64,000 nucleotides of DNA from Pacificitalea sp040119125 (GCA_040119125.1 JBEDTR010000016.1:186001-250000); one strand, 5' to 3'. Positions 17,213-26,151 are shown, counted from the first letter of the stretch. Numbers and translations are program-made. Notes: generated by a model from the sequence alone, not told the origin.

Positions 17213-18366
17213 ATACCGCGCCGCATCTATTTGTAATCGCGGGTGAACCTTCGGGTGATAGGCTCGGTGGCGCGCTGATGCTCGGGATTAATGAAATCGC
17301 GCCCGGCACGCGGTGGTCGGGGATCGGCGGGCCGGAAATGACGGCACGCGGATTGCTCAGCCTGTTCCCGATGGAGGAACTATCGGTAATGGGGCTCGCG
17401 GAGGTGTTGCCACGGTATCGGCAGCTGATGCGCCGCATCAATGAGACCGCCCGCGCTGTGATCGACAGCGGCGCGGAGGCGCTTATCACCATCGACAGCC
17501 CGGATTTCTGTCTGCGCGTGGCGCGGCGCGTGAAGGCCGTGAAGCCTGATCTGAAAGTCATTCACTATGTCGCGCCCACCGTCTGGGCATGGCGTCCGGG
17601 GCGCGCGCGCAAGATGGCCGATTGCGTCGATCATGTGCTGGCCTTGTTCCCCTTTGAGCCGCCCTTCATGGAAGCTGCGGGGATGGGGTGCGATTTCGTG
17701 GGCCACCCCGTCGTGGCAGAGCCGCAGGCGAGCGGGGATGAGGTCGCTGCCTTTCGCGCGACGCACGGCCTGAGCGCTGACGCGCCCCTGATCCTCGCGC
17801 TGCCCGGCTCTCGGATGGGAGAGGTTGGACGCCTGTGCCCGGTCTTCGGCGACGCGCTGGTCCGTGTCGTCGCGCAGCACCCCGACGCGCGCGTGGTCGT
17901 GCCCACAGTGGGCGCTGTGGCGCAAACCGTGACGGATCTGACCCGCGACTGGCCCGGAGCGCCGATCCTGCTGGAGCCGGGCGCGAAGCAGGCAAAGCGG
18001 GCGGCATTTGCGGCGGCGGATGTGGCGCTGGCGGCCTCTGGCACCGTGTCGCTGGAGCTTGCCGCCGCGCGCACGCCTATGGTGATCGGCTATGACATGG
18101 CGTGGCTCAGTCGTCAGATCATCGGCCGTCTGCTGAAGGTGAAAACCGTTACGCTGGTAAACCTTGTCTCCGACACGCGTGCGGTGCCGGAATTCATCGG
18201 GGATGCCTGTCGTCCCGAAGCACTTGCTGACGCGCTCCTCGACACGCTGAGCCATCCCGGCAGGCAGCTCGATGCGATGCAGGTCACTATGGAGCGGCTC
18301 GGCAAAGGCGGGGAACGCCCCGGCCTGCGCGCAGCGCGCGCTGTGTTGGACGTGGTCGGGGCATAG
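17209..18366 (+). CDS. lpxB: lipid-A-disaccharide synthase LpxB
   Basis: Glycosyltransferase (GT19) that joins lipid X and UDP-diacylglucosamine. The 385 residues start at ATG 17209 within lpxI (ATGA), with GGAGG at 17200-17204. The family motifs FVIAGEPSGDRLGG at the N-terminus, HYVAPTVWAWRPGRARKM in the middle and LALPGSRMGEV are all present. It is the last gene of the block. The 118 bases that follow separate it from convergent mnmA and hold an imperfect hairpin without a T-run. Confidence 0.95.
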   Translation: MNTAPHLFVIAGEPSGDRLGGALMLGINEIAPGTRWSGIGGPEMTARGLLSLFPMEELSVMGLAEVLPRYRQLMRRINETARAVIDSGAEALITIDSPDFCLRVARRVKAVKPDLKVIHYVAPTVWAWRPGRARKMADCVDHVLALFPFEPPFMEAAGMGCDFVGHPVVAEPQASGDEVAAFRATHGLSADAPLILALPGSRMGEVGRLCPVFGDALVRVVAQHPDARVVVPTVGAVAQTVTDLTRDWPGAPILLEPGAKQAKRAAFAAADVALAASGTVSLELAAARTPMVIGYDMAWLSRQIIGRLLKVKTVTLVNLVSDTRAVPEFIGDACRPEALADALLDTLSHPGRQLDAMQVTMERLGKGGERPGLRAARAVLDVVGA

Positions 18367-18484
18367 GGTCAGGGGCCGCGGTATGGCACAGCAACGGCTG
18401 AGCGGGGCGCTTTATGCGACCAGACCCCTCAGCCCGTTGCGGTGAGAGGTCCAGAAGCGCCAACCCGCCTAGGCCGACAGGCGC

Positions 18485-19630
18485 TCACCCGCGCCAGATC
18501 CAGCCGCCCCCCAGCACCCGCGTGCCTTCGGTTTCATAAAAGACGCAAGCCTGCCCGGGGGACACGCCTTCCTCCGGCGACAGCAATTCCACCGTGGCCG
18601 TGTCGGGGCCCAGAGGGCGCAGGATTGCGTCCTGCGGCGGGCGGGTCGACCGGACGCGCACCGAAATGTGCCATTCGGATTGGCTGTCCAGCGGTGCATC
18701 GCCCAGCCAGTTGATCTCGCGCACCGGCACCATCCGGGTCGAAAGTGCTTCCTTCGGGCCGACGAAGACCTGCCGCGTGTCGGGGTCGAGCTTCACCACA
18801 TAGAGCGGTTCGCTCAGCCCACCGATGCCCAGCCCGCGCCGTTGGCCGATCGTGTAATGAATGACACCCTCGTGGCGGCCCAGAACCCGCCCGTCGAGAT
18901 GCACGATCTCGCCCGGCTCACCCGCGCCGGGGCGCAGTTTCTCAATCACGGAGGCGTAATCGCCGTTGGGCACGAAACAGATATCCTGACTGTCAGGCTT
19001 ATCCGCCACCGCCAGCCCATGCTTGGCCGCCAATGCACGGGTTTCGGCTTTTGAGGTCAGGTGCCCCAGCGGGAATCGCAGATAATCGAGCTGTTCAGGC
19101 GTGGTCGAGAACAGGAAATAGGACTGGTCCCGCCCCGGATCACCGGCGGCGTGCAATTCCGGTCCGGCCACGCCCATCTTGCGCTGGATGTAATGCCCCG
19201 TCGCCATGCAATCCGCATCGAGATCCCGCGCGGTCTGCAGCAGATCCTTGAATTTCACCCGCTCATTGCAGCGGATGCAAGGCACCGGCGTCGCACCGGC
19301 AAGGTAACTATCTGCAAACTCGTCGATCACCGCATCCTGAAAGATGTTTTCATAATCAAGCACATAATGCGGAAAGCCCATTTCCTCGGCCACGCGGCGC
19401 GCGTCGTGAATGTCGATGCCCGCACAGCATGCGCCCTTCTTGGCCAGAGCCGCGCCATGATCGTATAGCTGCAGCGTCACGCCGATCACGTCATATCCCT
19501 GCGAGGCAAGCTCCGCCGCGACGACCGAACTGTCGACGCCGCCCGACATCGCCACAACGACGCGGGTTTGGGCGGGGGATTTCGCAAAACCGAGGGAATT
19601 CAGCTGCGTGCTGCTGTGATCAAGTGCCAT
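18485..19630 (-). CDS. mnmA: tRNA 2-thiouridylase MnmA
   Basis: Thiolates U34 of Lys, Glu and Gln tRNAs using ATP and a persulfide. The PP-loop SGGVDSSVV is at about 29-37. The first catalytic cysteine is in PCIRCN (Cys118 and Cys121) and the second in SQDICFV (Cys218). Where E. coli MnmA has Asp three residues before the first cysteine, this one has Cys, giving C-x-x-C; that form is common outside enterobacteria, as far as I recall. Length 381 residues. The start at 19630 is divergent from sciP with about 118 bases between them. Confidence 0.94.
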   Translation of the reverse strand: MALDHSSTQLNSLGFAKSPAQTRVVVAMSGGVDSSVVAAELASQGYDVIGVTLQLYDHGAALAKKGACCAGIDIHDARRVAEEMGFPHYVLDYENIFQDAVIDEFADSYLAGATPVPCIRCNERVKFKDLLQTARDLDADCMATGHYIQRKMGVAGPELHAAGDPGRDQSYFLFSTTPEQLDYLRFPLGHLTSKAETRALAAKHGLAVADKPDSQDICFVPNGDYASVIEKLRPGAGEPGEIVHLDGRVLGRHEGVIHYTIGQRRGLGIGGLSEPLYVVKLDPDTRQVFVGPKEALSTRMVPVREINWLGDAPLDSQSEWHISVRVRSTRPPQDAILRPLGPDTATVELLSPEEGVSPGQACVFYETEGTRVLGGGWIWRG

Positions 19631-19748
19631 GCCAGTCTCCTAGACCGCGCGATTATGAGAAAAATCCGAGCTATCCACATTGGCGCGGTTCACGCCCGTT
19701 TAAGGGATTTCCCGCAGTTTGCCGAGAGTCGAACAAAGGAAAATAACA

Positions 19749-20084
19749 ATGTTCCTCAAGAAAGTCGATGGCCCAAGGGCCGTCACCCTGCCGGACGGGT
19801 CCGTAATGACTTTGGCCGATCTTCCGCCGCCCGATACCCGCCGCTGGGTCGCCAGTCGCAAGGCGTCCGTGGTGCGCGCGGTCAGTCATGACCTGATCAG
19901 CGCTGAATTCGCCTGTCGCCGATACGGTTTGTCCGAAGAAGAACTGGAAAGCTGGCGACGCGCGGTGCAGCGCCATGGAGAACAGGCGCTGAAAGCCACG
20001 TCACTGCAACGCTTCCGCGACGATTCTCCGCCGGAGGTCAAACCAAACAGGGCCGCCGACGGCCAAGACGCAGCTCCAGACTGA
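19749..20084 (+). CDS. sciP: DUF1153 protein, CtrA inhibitor SciP
   Basis: A 111-residue protein with the DUF1153 core: KVDGPRAVTLPDGSVMTLADLPP, then RRWVASRKASVVRAV and a helix-turn-helix ending in LESWRRAV. In Caulobacter this family (SciP) binds CtrA on DNA and blocks its activation of target promoters. The ATG at 19749 has AAGGAAA about 8 bases upstream. One GAGTC (a GANTC, the CcrM methylation site) sits at 19726-19730, just before the ribosome site. Its position directly before ctrA on the same strand puts regulator and antagonist side by side. Confidence 0.88.
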   Translation: MFLKKVDGPRAVTLPDGSVMTLADLPPPDTRRWVASRKASVVRAVSHDLISAEFACRRYGLSEEELESWRRAVQRHGEQALKATSLQRFRDDSPPEVKPNRAADGQDAAPD

Positions 20085-20225
20085 GCCGATTATCCCCATA
20101 TATGGTGAGTGCACAACTGCAGATTGTTCTGATAAATTGAGCCATGGTAACTCCGATTTAACCCTTGGCGCGGCATAGGGAAGGAACATTCGGGGATCAC
20201 TCAGAAACTGTAGTGGAGAAGATTG

Positions 20226-20939
20226 ATGCGTGTTTTGCTTGTTGAGGACGATCCGGCCACCGCGAAAAGCGTCGAGATGATGCTGACCCATGCCAATCTA
20301 AATACTTATCGCACGGACTTGGGCGAGGAGGGCATAGACCTCGCAAAGCTCTATGATTACGACCTTATTTTGTTAGATCTCAACCTCCCCGACATGACGG
20401 GCCACGAAGTTTTGCGCCAGCTGCGTCAATCGCGGATCGACACGCCGATCCTGATCTTGACCGGGGCCGATGACACGGAAAGCAAGATCAAGGGGTTCGG
20501 CTTCGGCGCGGACGATTATCTGACGAAGCCATTCCATAGAGAGGAGCTCGTCGCGCGGATTCACGCAATTATCCGCCGCTCCAAAGGCCATGCACAATCG
20601 GTCATCCGCACGGGGCAGGTCTGTGTCAATCTGGACGCCAAGACGGTGGAAGCGAATAGCCGCGCGGTGCATCTCACCGGCAAGGAATACCAGATGCTGG
20701 AACTGCTTTCGCTGCGCAAAGGCACGACCCTGACCAAAGAGATGTTTCTGAACCATCTTTACGGGGGGATGGATGAACCGGAACTGAAAATCATCGACGT
20801 CTTTATTTGCAAGCTGCGCAAGAAGCTGTCGCAGGCGACGGGCGGTGACAATTATATCGAAACGGTCTGGGGCCGGGGTTATGTGCTGCGTGATCCCGAA
20901 CCGCAGGAGATGACGCCCCGCGTCGCGATCGGGGCCTAA
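20226..20939 (+). CDS. ctrA: cell-cycle response regulator CtrA
   Basis: OmpR-type transcription factor controlling flagellar, cell-cycle and, in Rhodobacteraceae, gene-transfer-agent genes. The receiver domain has the acidic pocket VEDD at 7-9, the phospho-acceptor Asp51 (LLDLNLPDMTG) and Lys in DDYLTKPF. The winged-helix domain follows from about 125 to 225. It is 237 residues from ATG 20226 with GGAGAAG upstream; a TTG one codon earlier is an unlikely start. The last ten residues are a short unconserved tail. The 141-base gap to sciP carries an isolated TTAACC half-site near 20158 but no full TTAA-N7-TTAA box. Confidence 0.96.
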   Translation: MRVLLVEDDPATAKSVEMMLTHANLNTYRTDLGEEGIDLAKLYDYDLILLDLNLPDMTGHEVLRQLRQSRIDTPILILTGADDTESKIKGFGFGADDYLTKPFHREELVARIHAIIRRSKGHAQSVIRTGQVCVNLDAKTVEANSRAVHLTGKEYQMLELLSLRKGTTLTKEMFLNHLYGGMDEPELKIIDVFICKLRKKLSQATGGDNYIETVWGRGYVLRDPEPQEMTPRVAIGA

Positions 20940-21048
20940 GGCCTCCGTTGCGGTAATTGCGTGTAGCCTTGGTGTCATGCGCCGCCACTGCTTGAAGCCT
21001 GAGCATCCGCCCCATATCAGGACCACAGGATCCTGACGGAGGCGCGAC

Positions 21049-23526
21049 ATGGCCAAGCGTAGCAGCACCCACACCACCGGCTCACACTCCACAGCAGAGG
21101 GTGCTCCCAAGGCCGCGCGCGATGATAGCTCGCCTGCGCGCGGTGGTTCTGTGGCGCAGGATGCGTCTGGATCGGTCGGGGGAGACGACGTGCCGCGCGG
21201 CGACGGGGGGGCAGACCTTTCTGTTGGTGAGACGGACCGTTCTAATAAGGCAATTCAGGACGACACTGCGGCTTCCGATGTTGCCCAAGCAGATCCGCGC
21301 GATAACAATTCCGAAGCCGAAGCCGAAGCCGAAGCCGAAGCCGAAGCCGAAGCCGAAGCCGAAGCCGAAGCCGAAGCCGAAGCCGAAGCCGAAAGCGGTG
21401 CAACGGGGCAGGGGGCGACGGCCCAGATCGAGGTGGCGAATTTAACCGCGACCCAAGCCGAGGAGGAGCTAACCCGCCTCGCGGCCGTGCTTAATCGAGC
21501 CAACACGGCCTATCACGCAGACGACGCGCCGGACTTGACGGATGCGGAATACGACCGGCTCAAACGCCGAAACGCTGATATCGAAGCGGCTTTTGCAGAG
21601 CTGAAACGTGCCGACAGCCCCAGCGATGCGGTAGGCGCCGCTCCGGCCGAAGGGTTTTCAAAGATCGTTCATGACGTGCGGATGCTTTCGCTTGGCAATG
21701 CCTTCGCCGATGAGGATGTCAGCGAATTTGATCGCTCCGTTCGCAGTTACCTCGGCCTCGCGCCGGACGCACCGCTGGCCTATACCGCAGAGCCGAAGAT
21801 CGACGGCTTGTCGCTGTCTCTTCGCTACGAAAAGGGACGCTTGGTTCAGGCCGCCACGCGGGGCGATGGCGCTGTGGGCGAAAATGTCACCGCAAACGCA
21901 CGGACCATCGACGAAATCCCGGTCACGCTCGACGGCGCGCCGGATCTGCTTGAGGTGCGCGGCGAGGTTTACATGAGCCATGCCGATTTTGCCGCGCTCA
22001 ATCTCCGTCAGGAAGCGGCAGGCGGCAAGACATTTGCCAATCCGCGCAACGCCGCTGCAGGGTCGTTGCGCCAGCTCGATGCCGAAATCACCCGTGCCCG
22101 CCCGCTGCGTTTTTTCGCCTATGCGTGGGGGGCACTCAGCGCCCCGCTGGCGGAGACACAATCCGACGCGATTGCACGACTGGCGGATCTGGGCTTCCCG
22201 ACAAACCCGCTGACGGCGCTTTGCACCACATCGCAGGATATGCTTGCCCATTACGGCGCGATCGAAAAACAGCGCGCCACATTGGGCTATGACATCGATG
22301 GTGTGGTCTACAAGGTCAATCGGCTCGATCTTCAACAGCGGCTCGGCTTCCGATCGACCACGCCCCGCTGGGCCATTGCGCATAAATTTCCGGCTGAATT
22401 GGCTTGGACCCGGCTCGACAAGATTGAAATTCAGGTGGGCCGCACGGGCGCGCTCAGCCCTGTCGCGCGGCTTGATCCCGTCACGGTCGGCGGTGTTGTG
22501 GTGTCAAACGCGACCCTGCATAACGAGGATTATATCGCTGGGCGCGACGCCAAGGGCGCGCCCATTCGGGAGGGTCGCGACATTCGGGACGGGGATTGGG
22601 TGCAGATCTATCGCGCCGGCGATGTGATCCCCAAAATCGCCGATGTCGATCTATCCAAACGCCCGGCAGACTCCCGGCCCTATCCCTTTCCCGAGAATTG
22701 TCCTGAATGCGGCTCGGACGCGATCCGGGCCGAAGGCGACTCGGTCCGCCGGTGCACGGGGGGGCTGATCTGCCCGGCGCAGGCTGTCGAGAAGCTGCGC
22801 CATTTCGTGTCCCGCGCAGCGTTTGACATCGAGGGCATGGGCGCTCGGCAGGTGGAGCAATTCTACCGTGATGGCTGGATTGCGGAGCCCGCAGATATTT
22901 TCCGCCTGCACGACACGCAGGCCAAGGCGCTGCGCAACCGCGAAGGTTGGGGCGAAAAATCCGCCGCCAACCTGCTGGCCGCGATCGAAGAACGGCGCCG
23001 CATCCCGATGAACCGGCTGATCTTTGCGCTTGGCATCCGCCATGTGGGCGAGGGCGGGGCCAACCTGCTGGCGCGGCATTACGCAGGCTGGCCTGAATTT
23101 GTCGCGGCGATGGACGCCGCTGCCGATTGCGAGGGGCCGGCATGGGACGAGCTGCTGGCCATCGATGGCGTTGGCACGGTGCTTGCAACCGAACTGGTGA
23201 CCGCCTTTGCGCAGGACGGCGAGCGGGCCTCGATTGATCGGCTGGTGGCGGAACTCGACATCGTGCCCATCGCGGCGCCGGCCAGTGACGGATCGCCGGT
23301 CGCGGGCAAGACGGTGGTGTTTACCGGCACACTTGAGAAAATGACACGCGCCGAGGCGAAAGCTCGTGCGGAGGCGCTTGGCGCGAAAGTATCGGGCTCG
23401 GTCTCAGCCAAGACAGATCTGCTGGTCGCGGGGCCGGGTGCGGGATCGAAGGCGAAGAAGGCCGCCGATCTGGGGATCGAAACGCTGGACGAGGACGGCT
23501 GGCTCGACCTCATTGCGGGGGCATGA
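21049..23526 (+). CDS. ligA: NAD-dependent DNA ligase LigA with long repeat-bearing N-terminal extension
   Basis: Seals nicks in replication and repair using NAD+. The ATG at 21049 has GGAGG 6 bases upstream, so the extension is translated. Residues 1 to about 130 are disordered, rich in Ser, Asp, Gly and Ala, with a Glu-Ala run at 89-114. The ligase then starts near LTATQAEEEL. Catalytic Lys250 lies in AEPKIDGLS. The zinc finger has Cys pairs in CPECGS and RRCTGGLICP. The HhH repeats follow, and a BRCT domain begins at GKTVVFTGTLEKMTRAEA. At 825 residues it is about 130 longer than usual, all of it at the N-terminus. The stop overlaps recG. Confidence 0.95.
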   Translation: MAKRSSTHTTGSHSTAEGAPKAARDDSSPARGGSVAQDASGSVGGDDVPRGDGGADLSVGETDRSNKAIQDDTAASDVAQADPRDNNSEAEAEAEAEAEAEAEAEAEAEAEAEAESGATGQGATAQIEVANLTATQAEEELTRLAAVLNRANTAYHADDAPDLTDAEYDRLKRRNADIEAAFAELKRADSPSDAVGAAPAEGFSKIVHDVRMLSLGNAFADEDVSEFDRSVRSYLGLAPDAPLAYTAEPKIDGLSLSLRYEKGRLVQAATRGDGAVGENVTANARTIDEIPVTLDGAPDLLEVRGEVYMSHADFAALNLRQEAAGGKTFANPRNAAAGSLRQLDAEITRARPLRFFAYAWGALSAPLAETQSDAIARLADLGFPTNPLTALCTTSQDMLAHYGAIEKQRATLGYDIDGVVYKVNRLDLQQRLGFRSTTPRWAIAHKFPAELAWTRLDKIEIQVGRTGALSPVARLDPVTVGGVVVSNATLHNEDYIAGRDAKGAPIREGRDIRDGDWVQIYRAGDVIPKIADVDLSKRPADSRPYPFPENCPECGSDAIRAEGDSVRRCTGGLICPAQAVEKLRHFVSRAAFDIEGMGARQVEQFYRDGWIAEPADIFRLHDTQAKALRNREGWGEKSAANLLAAIEERRRIPMNRLIFALGIRHVGEGGANLLARHYAGWPEFVAAMDAAADCEGPAWDELLAIDGVGTVLATELVTAFAQDGERASIDRLVAELDIVPIAAPASDGSPVAGKTVVFTGTLEKMTRAEAKARAEALGAKVSGSVSAKTDLLVAGPGAGSKAKKAADLGIETLDEDGWLDLIAGA
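21313..21390 (+). repeat. 13 tandem copies of GAAGCC within ligA
   Basis: An uninterrupted run of the hexamer GAAGCC, 13 times over 78 bases, encoding 13 Glu-Ala pairs and followed by GAA AGC. Codon identity is perfect across all copies, which points to recent slippage expansion rather than selection for the peptide alone. The 6-base period keeps the frame, so copy-number change would alter length but not expression. Confidence 0.95.
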
Positions 23527-25631
23527 GCACGACGGCGCCCCCAGCGGGCCGACCGCCGGTGTTGTTTCCGCTTTTCGCCGGGCTCGACACGCTGGACGGG
23601 GTGGGCCCGAAAACTGCGGGGCATTTTGCGCAGATGCAGATCACGCGGCCGCGCGATCTGCTGCTGACACTGCCGTCTGGGGGGGCGGACCGGCGTCGGC
23701 GCGCCTCGGTGCGGGGCCTGACCCCGCCGGTTGTCGCGACGGTCGAGGTCGAGGTGCTGCGCCATATGCCTGCGGCTGCGCGTGGTCGCCCGTGGAGGGT
23801 CGAGGTCGCGGATTCCGAAACCCGGTTTCAGCTCGTTTTCTTCCATGCGCGGGGCGATTATCTGGAGAAATTGCTGCCGGTGGGCGCGCGGCGCGTGGTG
23901 TCTGGGCGGTTGGAATTGTTCGACACGATCCTGCAGATGCCCCATCCGGACCATGTGCTGTCGCCCGAAGACGCCGCCGCAATTCCTGATTTTGAGCCTC
24001 TTTATCCGTTAACCGCCGGGATCACGCAGAAATTGATGGGGCGGGCCATAGTTTCCGCCTTGGCGCGTGTGTCGGAGCTGGAGGAATGGATCGATCCCGG
24101 CTTGATGGTGCAGAAGGCTTGGCCAAGCTGGGAGCGCGCGCTGTCGACGGCCCATGCCCCGCGCCATGCCAGTGACCTTATGCCCGAGGCCGCCGCGCGT
24201 CAGCGACTGGCCTATGATGAGCTGTTCGCGCATCAATTGACGCTTGCGCTGGCGCGTGCCGAGAGGCGCCAGCTGGCGGGGGTGGAGACATGCGGCGATG
24301 GGGCGTTGCGCGACCGGGTGCTGAGCGCTCTGCCGTTCGCGCCAACCGGGGCGCAGACGCGGGCCATGGCCGAAATCGCCGCGGATATGAGCGCCCCGGC
24401 CCGGATGAACCGTCTGCTGCAGGGGGATGTCGGCGCGGGCAAGACGCTTGTGGCGCTGATGGCGTTGCTTGTGGCCGTGGAGGCAGGCGGGCAGGGCGTG
24501 CTGATGGCCCCGACGGAAATTCTCGCCCGGCAACATTATAGCTCCATCGCGTCCTTGGCGCAGGCGGCGGGCGTGCGGGCGGAGATCCTGACGGGTCGGG
24601 ACAAAGGGGCTGAACGCGCGGCGAAGCTGGCGGCGCTGGCTCGCGGAGAGATCGGCATTCTGATCGGCACCCATGCCGTATTCCAAAAGGACGTGCAGTT
24701 TGGCGATCTGCGATTGGCGGTCATTGATGAGCAGCATCGGTTTGGCGTCGCCCAAAGGATGCAGCTGGGCGCGAAAGGCGCGCGCGCCGATGTGCTGGTG
24801 ATGACCGCAACGCCGATCCCGCGCTCGCTAAGCCTAGCGCGATATGGGGATATGGACCTGTCGATCCTCGACGAGAAGCCCCCCGGACGCACGCCGGTGC
24901 AGACTTCGCTCGTCTCCTCTCCGCGCATCCCAGATGTGATCGAACGGCTGCGCAAGGCGGTCGCGGCGGGGCGTCAGGCCTATTGGGTCTGCCCGCTGGT
25001 CGAGGAAAGTGAGACCCTCGACATGACTGCCGCCGAAGACCGGTTCACTCAGCTGCGCGCGGCTCTGGGGGAGGGGGTTGTCGGCCTTGTCCATGGTCAG
25101 ATGCCGGGGCCCGAACGGGACGCGGCCATGGCGGCCTTCGCACGGGGCGAAACCGGGGTGCTGGTGGCCACGACGGTGATCGAGGTCGGGGTCGATGTGC
25201 CGAATGCGTCGATCATGGTGATCGAACGGGCCGAAAGCTTTGGTCTTGCGCAACTGCACCAATTGCGCGGTCGGGTCGGGCGGGGTGCCACGGCCTCCAC
25301 CTGTTTGTTGCTCTACCAGCCGCCGTTGAGCGAAACCGGCCAGCGCCGACTGGAAATTCTGCGCGAGACAGAAGACGGGTTTCGTATCGCCGAGGAAGAT
25401 CTGGTGATGCGCGGCGCAGGTGACATGATCGGCACCGCGCAATCCGGGCTGCCGCGGTTTCGCATCGCGGATCTGGAACGGCAGGCTGGGTTGATGAAGC
25501 TGGCCCAGAGCGACGCGCGCAAGCTGCTTTCCGACGACCCAAAGCTGACCCGCGCGCGCGGGCGGGCCGCGCGGATTCTGCTGTGGTTGATGGAACAGGA
25601 TCAGGCGATCCGTCTGATCCGCGTCGGATAG
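23523..25631 (+). CDS. recG: ATP-dependent DNA helicase RecG
   Basis: Branch-migrating helicase that regresses stalled forks. The N-terminal wedge (OB) domain covers about 1-180. The helicase core has Walker A GDVGAGKTL near 301, the DEQH box IDEQHRFG near 400, TATPIPRSL, and the later motifs VLVATTVIEVGVDVPNA and QLHQLRGRVGRG. The C-terminal end MRGAGDMIGTAQSGLPRFR is typical. 702 residues. It starts inside the ligA stop (ATGA), so ligase and helicase are translationally coupled. Confidence 0.95.
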   Translation: MSTTAPPAGRPPVLFPLFAGLDTLDGVGPKTAGHFAQMQITRPRDLLLTLPSGGADRRRRASVRGLTPPVVATVEVEVLRHMPAAARGRPWRVEVADSETRFQLVFFHARGDYLEKLLPVGARRVVSGRLELFDTILQMPHPDHVLSPEDAAAIPDFEPLYPLTAGITQKLMGRAIVSALARVSELEEWIDPGLMVQKAWPSWERALSTAHAPRHASDLMPEAAARQRLAYDELFAHQLTLALARAERRQLAGVETCGDGALRDRVLSALPFAPTGAQTRAMAEIAADMSAPARMNRLLQGDVGAGKTLVALMALLVAVEAGGQGVLMAPTEILARQHYSSIASLAQAAGVRAEILTGRDKGAERAAKLAALARGEIGILIGTHAVFQKDVQFGDLRLAVIDEQHRFGVAQRMQLGAKGARADVLVMTATPIPRSLSLARYGDMDLSILDEKPPGRTPVQTSLVSSPRIPDVIERLRKAVAAGRQAYWVCPLVEESETLDMTAAEDRFTQLRAALGEGVVGLVHGQMPGPERDAAMAAFARGETGVLVATTVIEVGVDVPNASIMVIERAESFGLAQLHQLRGRVGRGATASTCLLLYQPPLSETGQRRLEILRETEDGFRIAEEDLVMRGAGDMIGTAQSGLPRFRIADLERQAGLMKLAQSDARKLLSDDPKLTRARGRAARILLWLMEQDQAIRLIRVG

Positions 25632-25680
25632 CCCATCTCCAACCAATTGATGTGGAACGAAAATCCGCATTTGTTCTCTT

Positions 25681-25726
25681 TTGTTCTCATAAAGTTCTTT
25701 ACAGAACGCGACCTATATGAGAACAA
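25681..25726 (+). promoter_or_regulatory. LexA (SOS) box within nested inverted repeats
   Basis: GTTCTCATAAAGTTC at 25683-25697 is a perfect GTTC-N7-GTTC, the established LexA-binding sequence of alphaproteobacteria. Around it lies a 10-base perfect inverted repeat, TTGTTCTCAT (25681-25690) with ATGAGAACAA (25717-25726). Inside is a second one, GTTCT (25694-25698) with AGAAC (25703-25707). A further GTTC at 25673-25676 has six-base spacing. The elements lie 35-78 bases before the 40-codon gene. Confidence 0.75.
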
Positions 25727-25760
25727 ATAGGCAACGAAAGGTTGGTAAAGGAGTTTCGAC

Positions 25761-25883
25761 ATGTTCCACGACATCCGCATGATGCTGTCACGGCAGGATG
25801 GCAGCCTGTTACCCGATGCCCTCGGCGCCGCGTCGCTGATGGTCATTTTGGTGGTTGGATTGCATTTGCCGGGGCTCATCTGA
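25761..25883 (+). CDS. small single-pass membrane protein behind a LexA box, 40 residues
   Basis: An ATG at 25761 with AAAGGAG about 8 bases upstream opens 40 codons. Residues 1-18 are polar (FHDIRMMLSRQDGSLLPD) and about 20-38 form one membrane helix ending GLHLPGLI. A strong terminator lies 150 bases after the stop, so this is a complete small transcription unit. The upstream GTTC-N7-GTTC box predicts induction by DNA damage. Size, one helix and SOS control recall Caulobacter SidA, a 29-residue division inhibitor. I see no sequence similarity that would make them homologues, so the role is an inference. Confidence 0.72.
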   Translation: MFHDIRMMLSRQDGSLLPDALGAASLMVILVVGLHLPGLI

Positions 25884-26033
25884 CGCCGACCTTTTCCACG
25901 TTCACTGCTTGCGGATCGCTTTTCGGGCCCATGCGTCGATCTTCCCCATCGCGCATGATCTCATGACACTGCCTGTCACCCTGCCACCGGAATTGCCTGT
26001 TCCGGCCGCATCCCGAAAAGTCCCGCACCACTT

Positions 26034-26068
26034 CGCCGCCATCCTCAGGGATGTGCGGCGTTTTTTTT
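26034..26068 (+). terminator. strong Rho-independent terminator
   Basis: CGCCGC (26034-26039) pairs with GCGGCG (26055-26060), with inner ATCC/GGAT pairing, followed by eight T (26061-26068). It ends the transcript of the 40-codon gene. Bases 25884-26033 between them show no convincing gene; a 35-codon frame from 25963 runs into the hairpin and has no ribosome site. Confidence 0.85.
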
Positions 26069-26091
26069 GACGCCCTGCGTGGGGGCCGGGC

Positions 26092-26125
26092 AAAAGAAAA
26101 CCGCCCGTGGCAGAACCACGGACGG
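26092..26125 (-). terminator. terminator of the FadL-type porin gene
   Basis: On the minus strand CCGTCCGTGG, loop TTCTG, CCACGGGCGG, then TTTTCTTTT. It lies 27 bases after the porin stop and stands back to back with the plus-strand terminator at 26034-26068. Confidence 0.8.
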
Positions 26126-26151
26126 CTGACAGGCTTCGGTCTGATCCGGGA

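Noticed and set aside
20085..20225. CtrA autoregulatory box before ctrA
   Set aside because: Only an isolated TTAACC half-site is present; no TTAA-N7-TTAA pair.
21313..21390. Hexamer run as a CRISPR or intergenic satellite
   Set aside because: It is an in-frame coding repeat without spacers.
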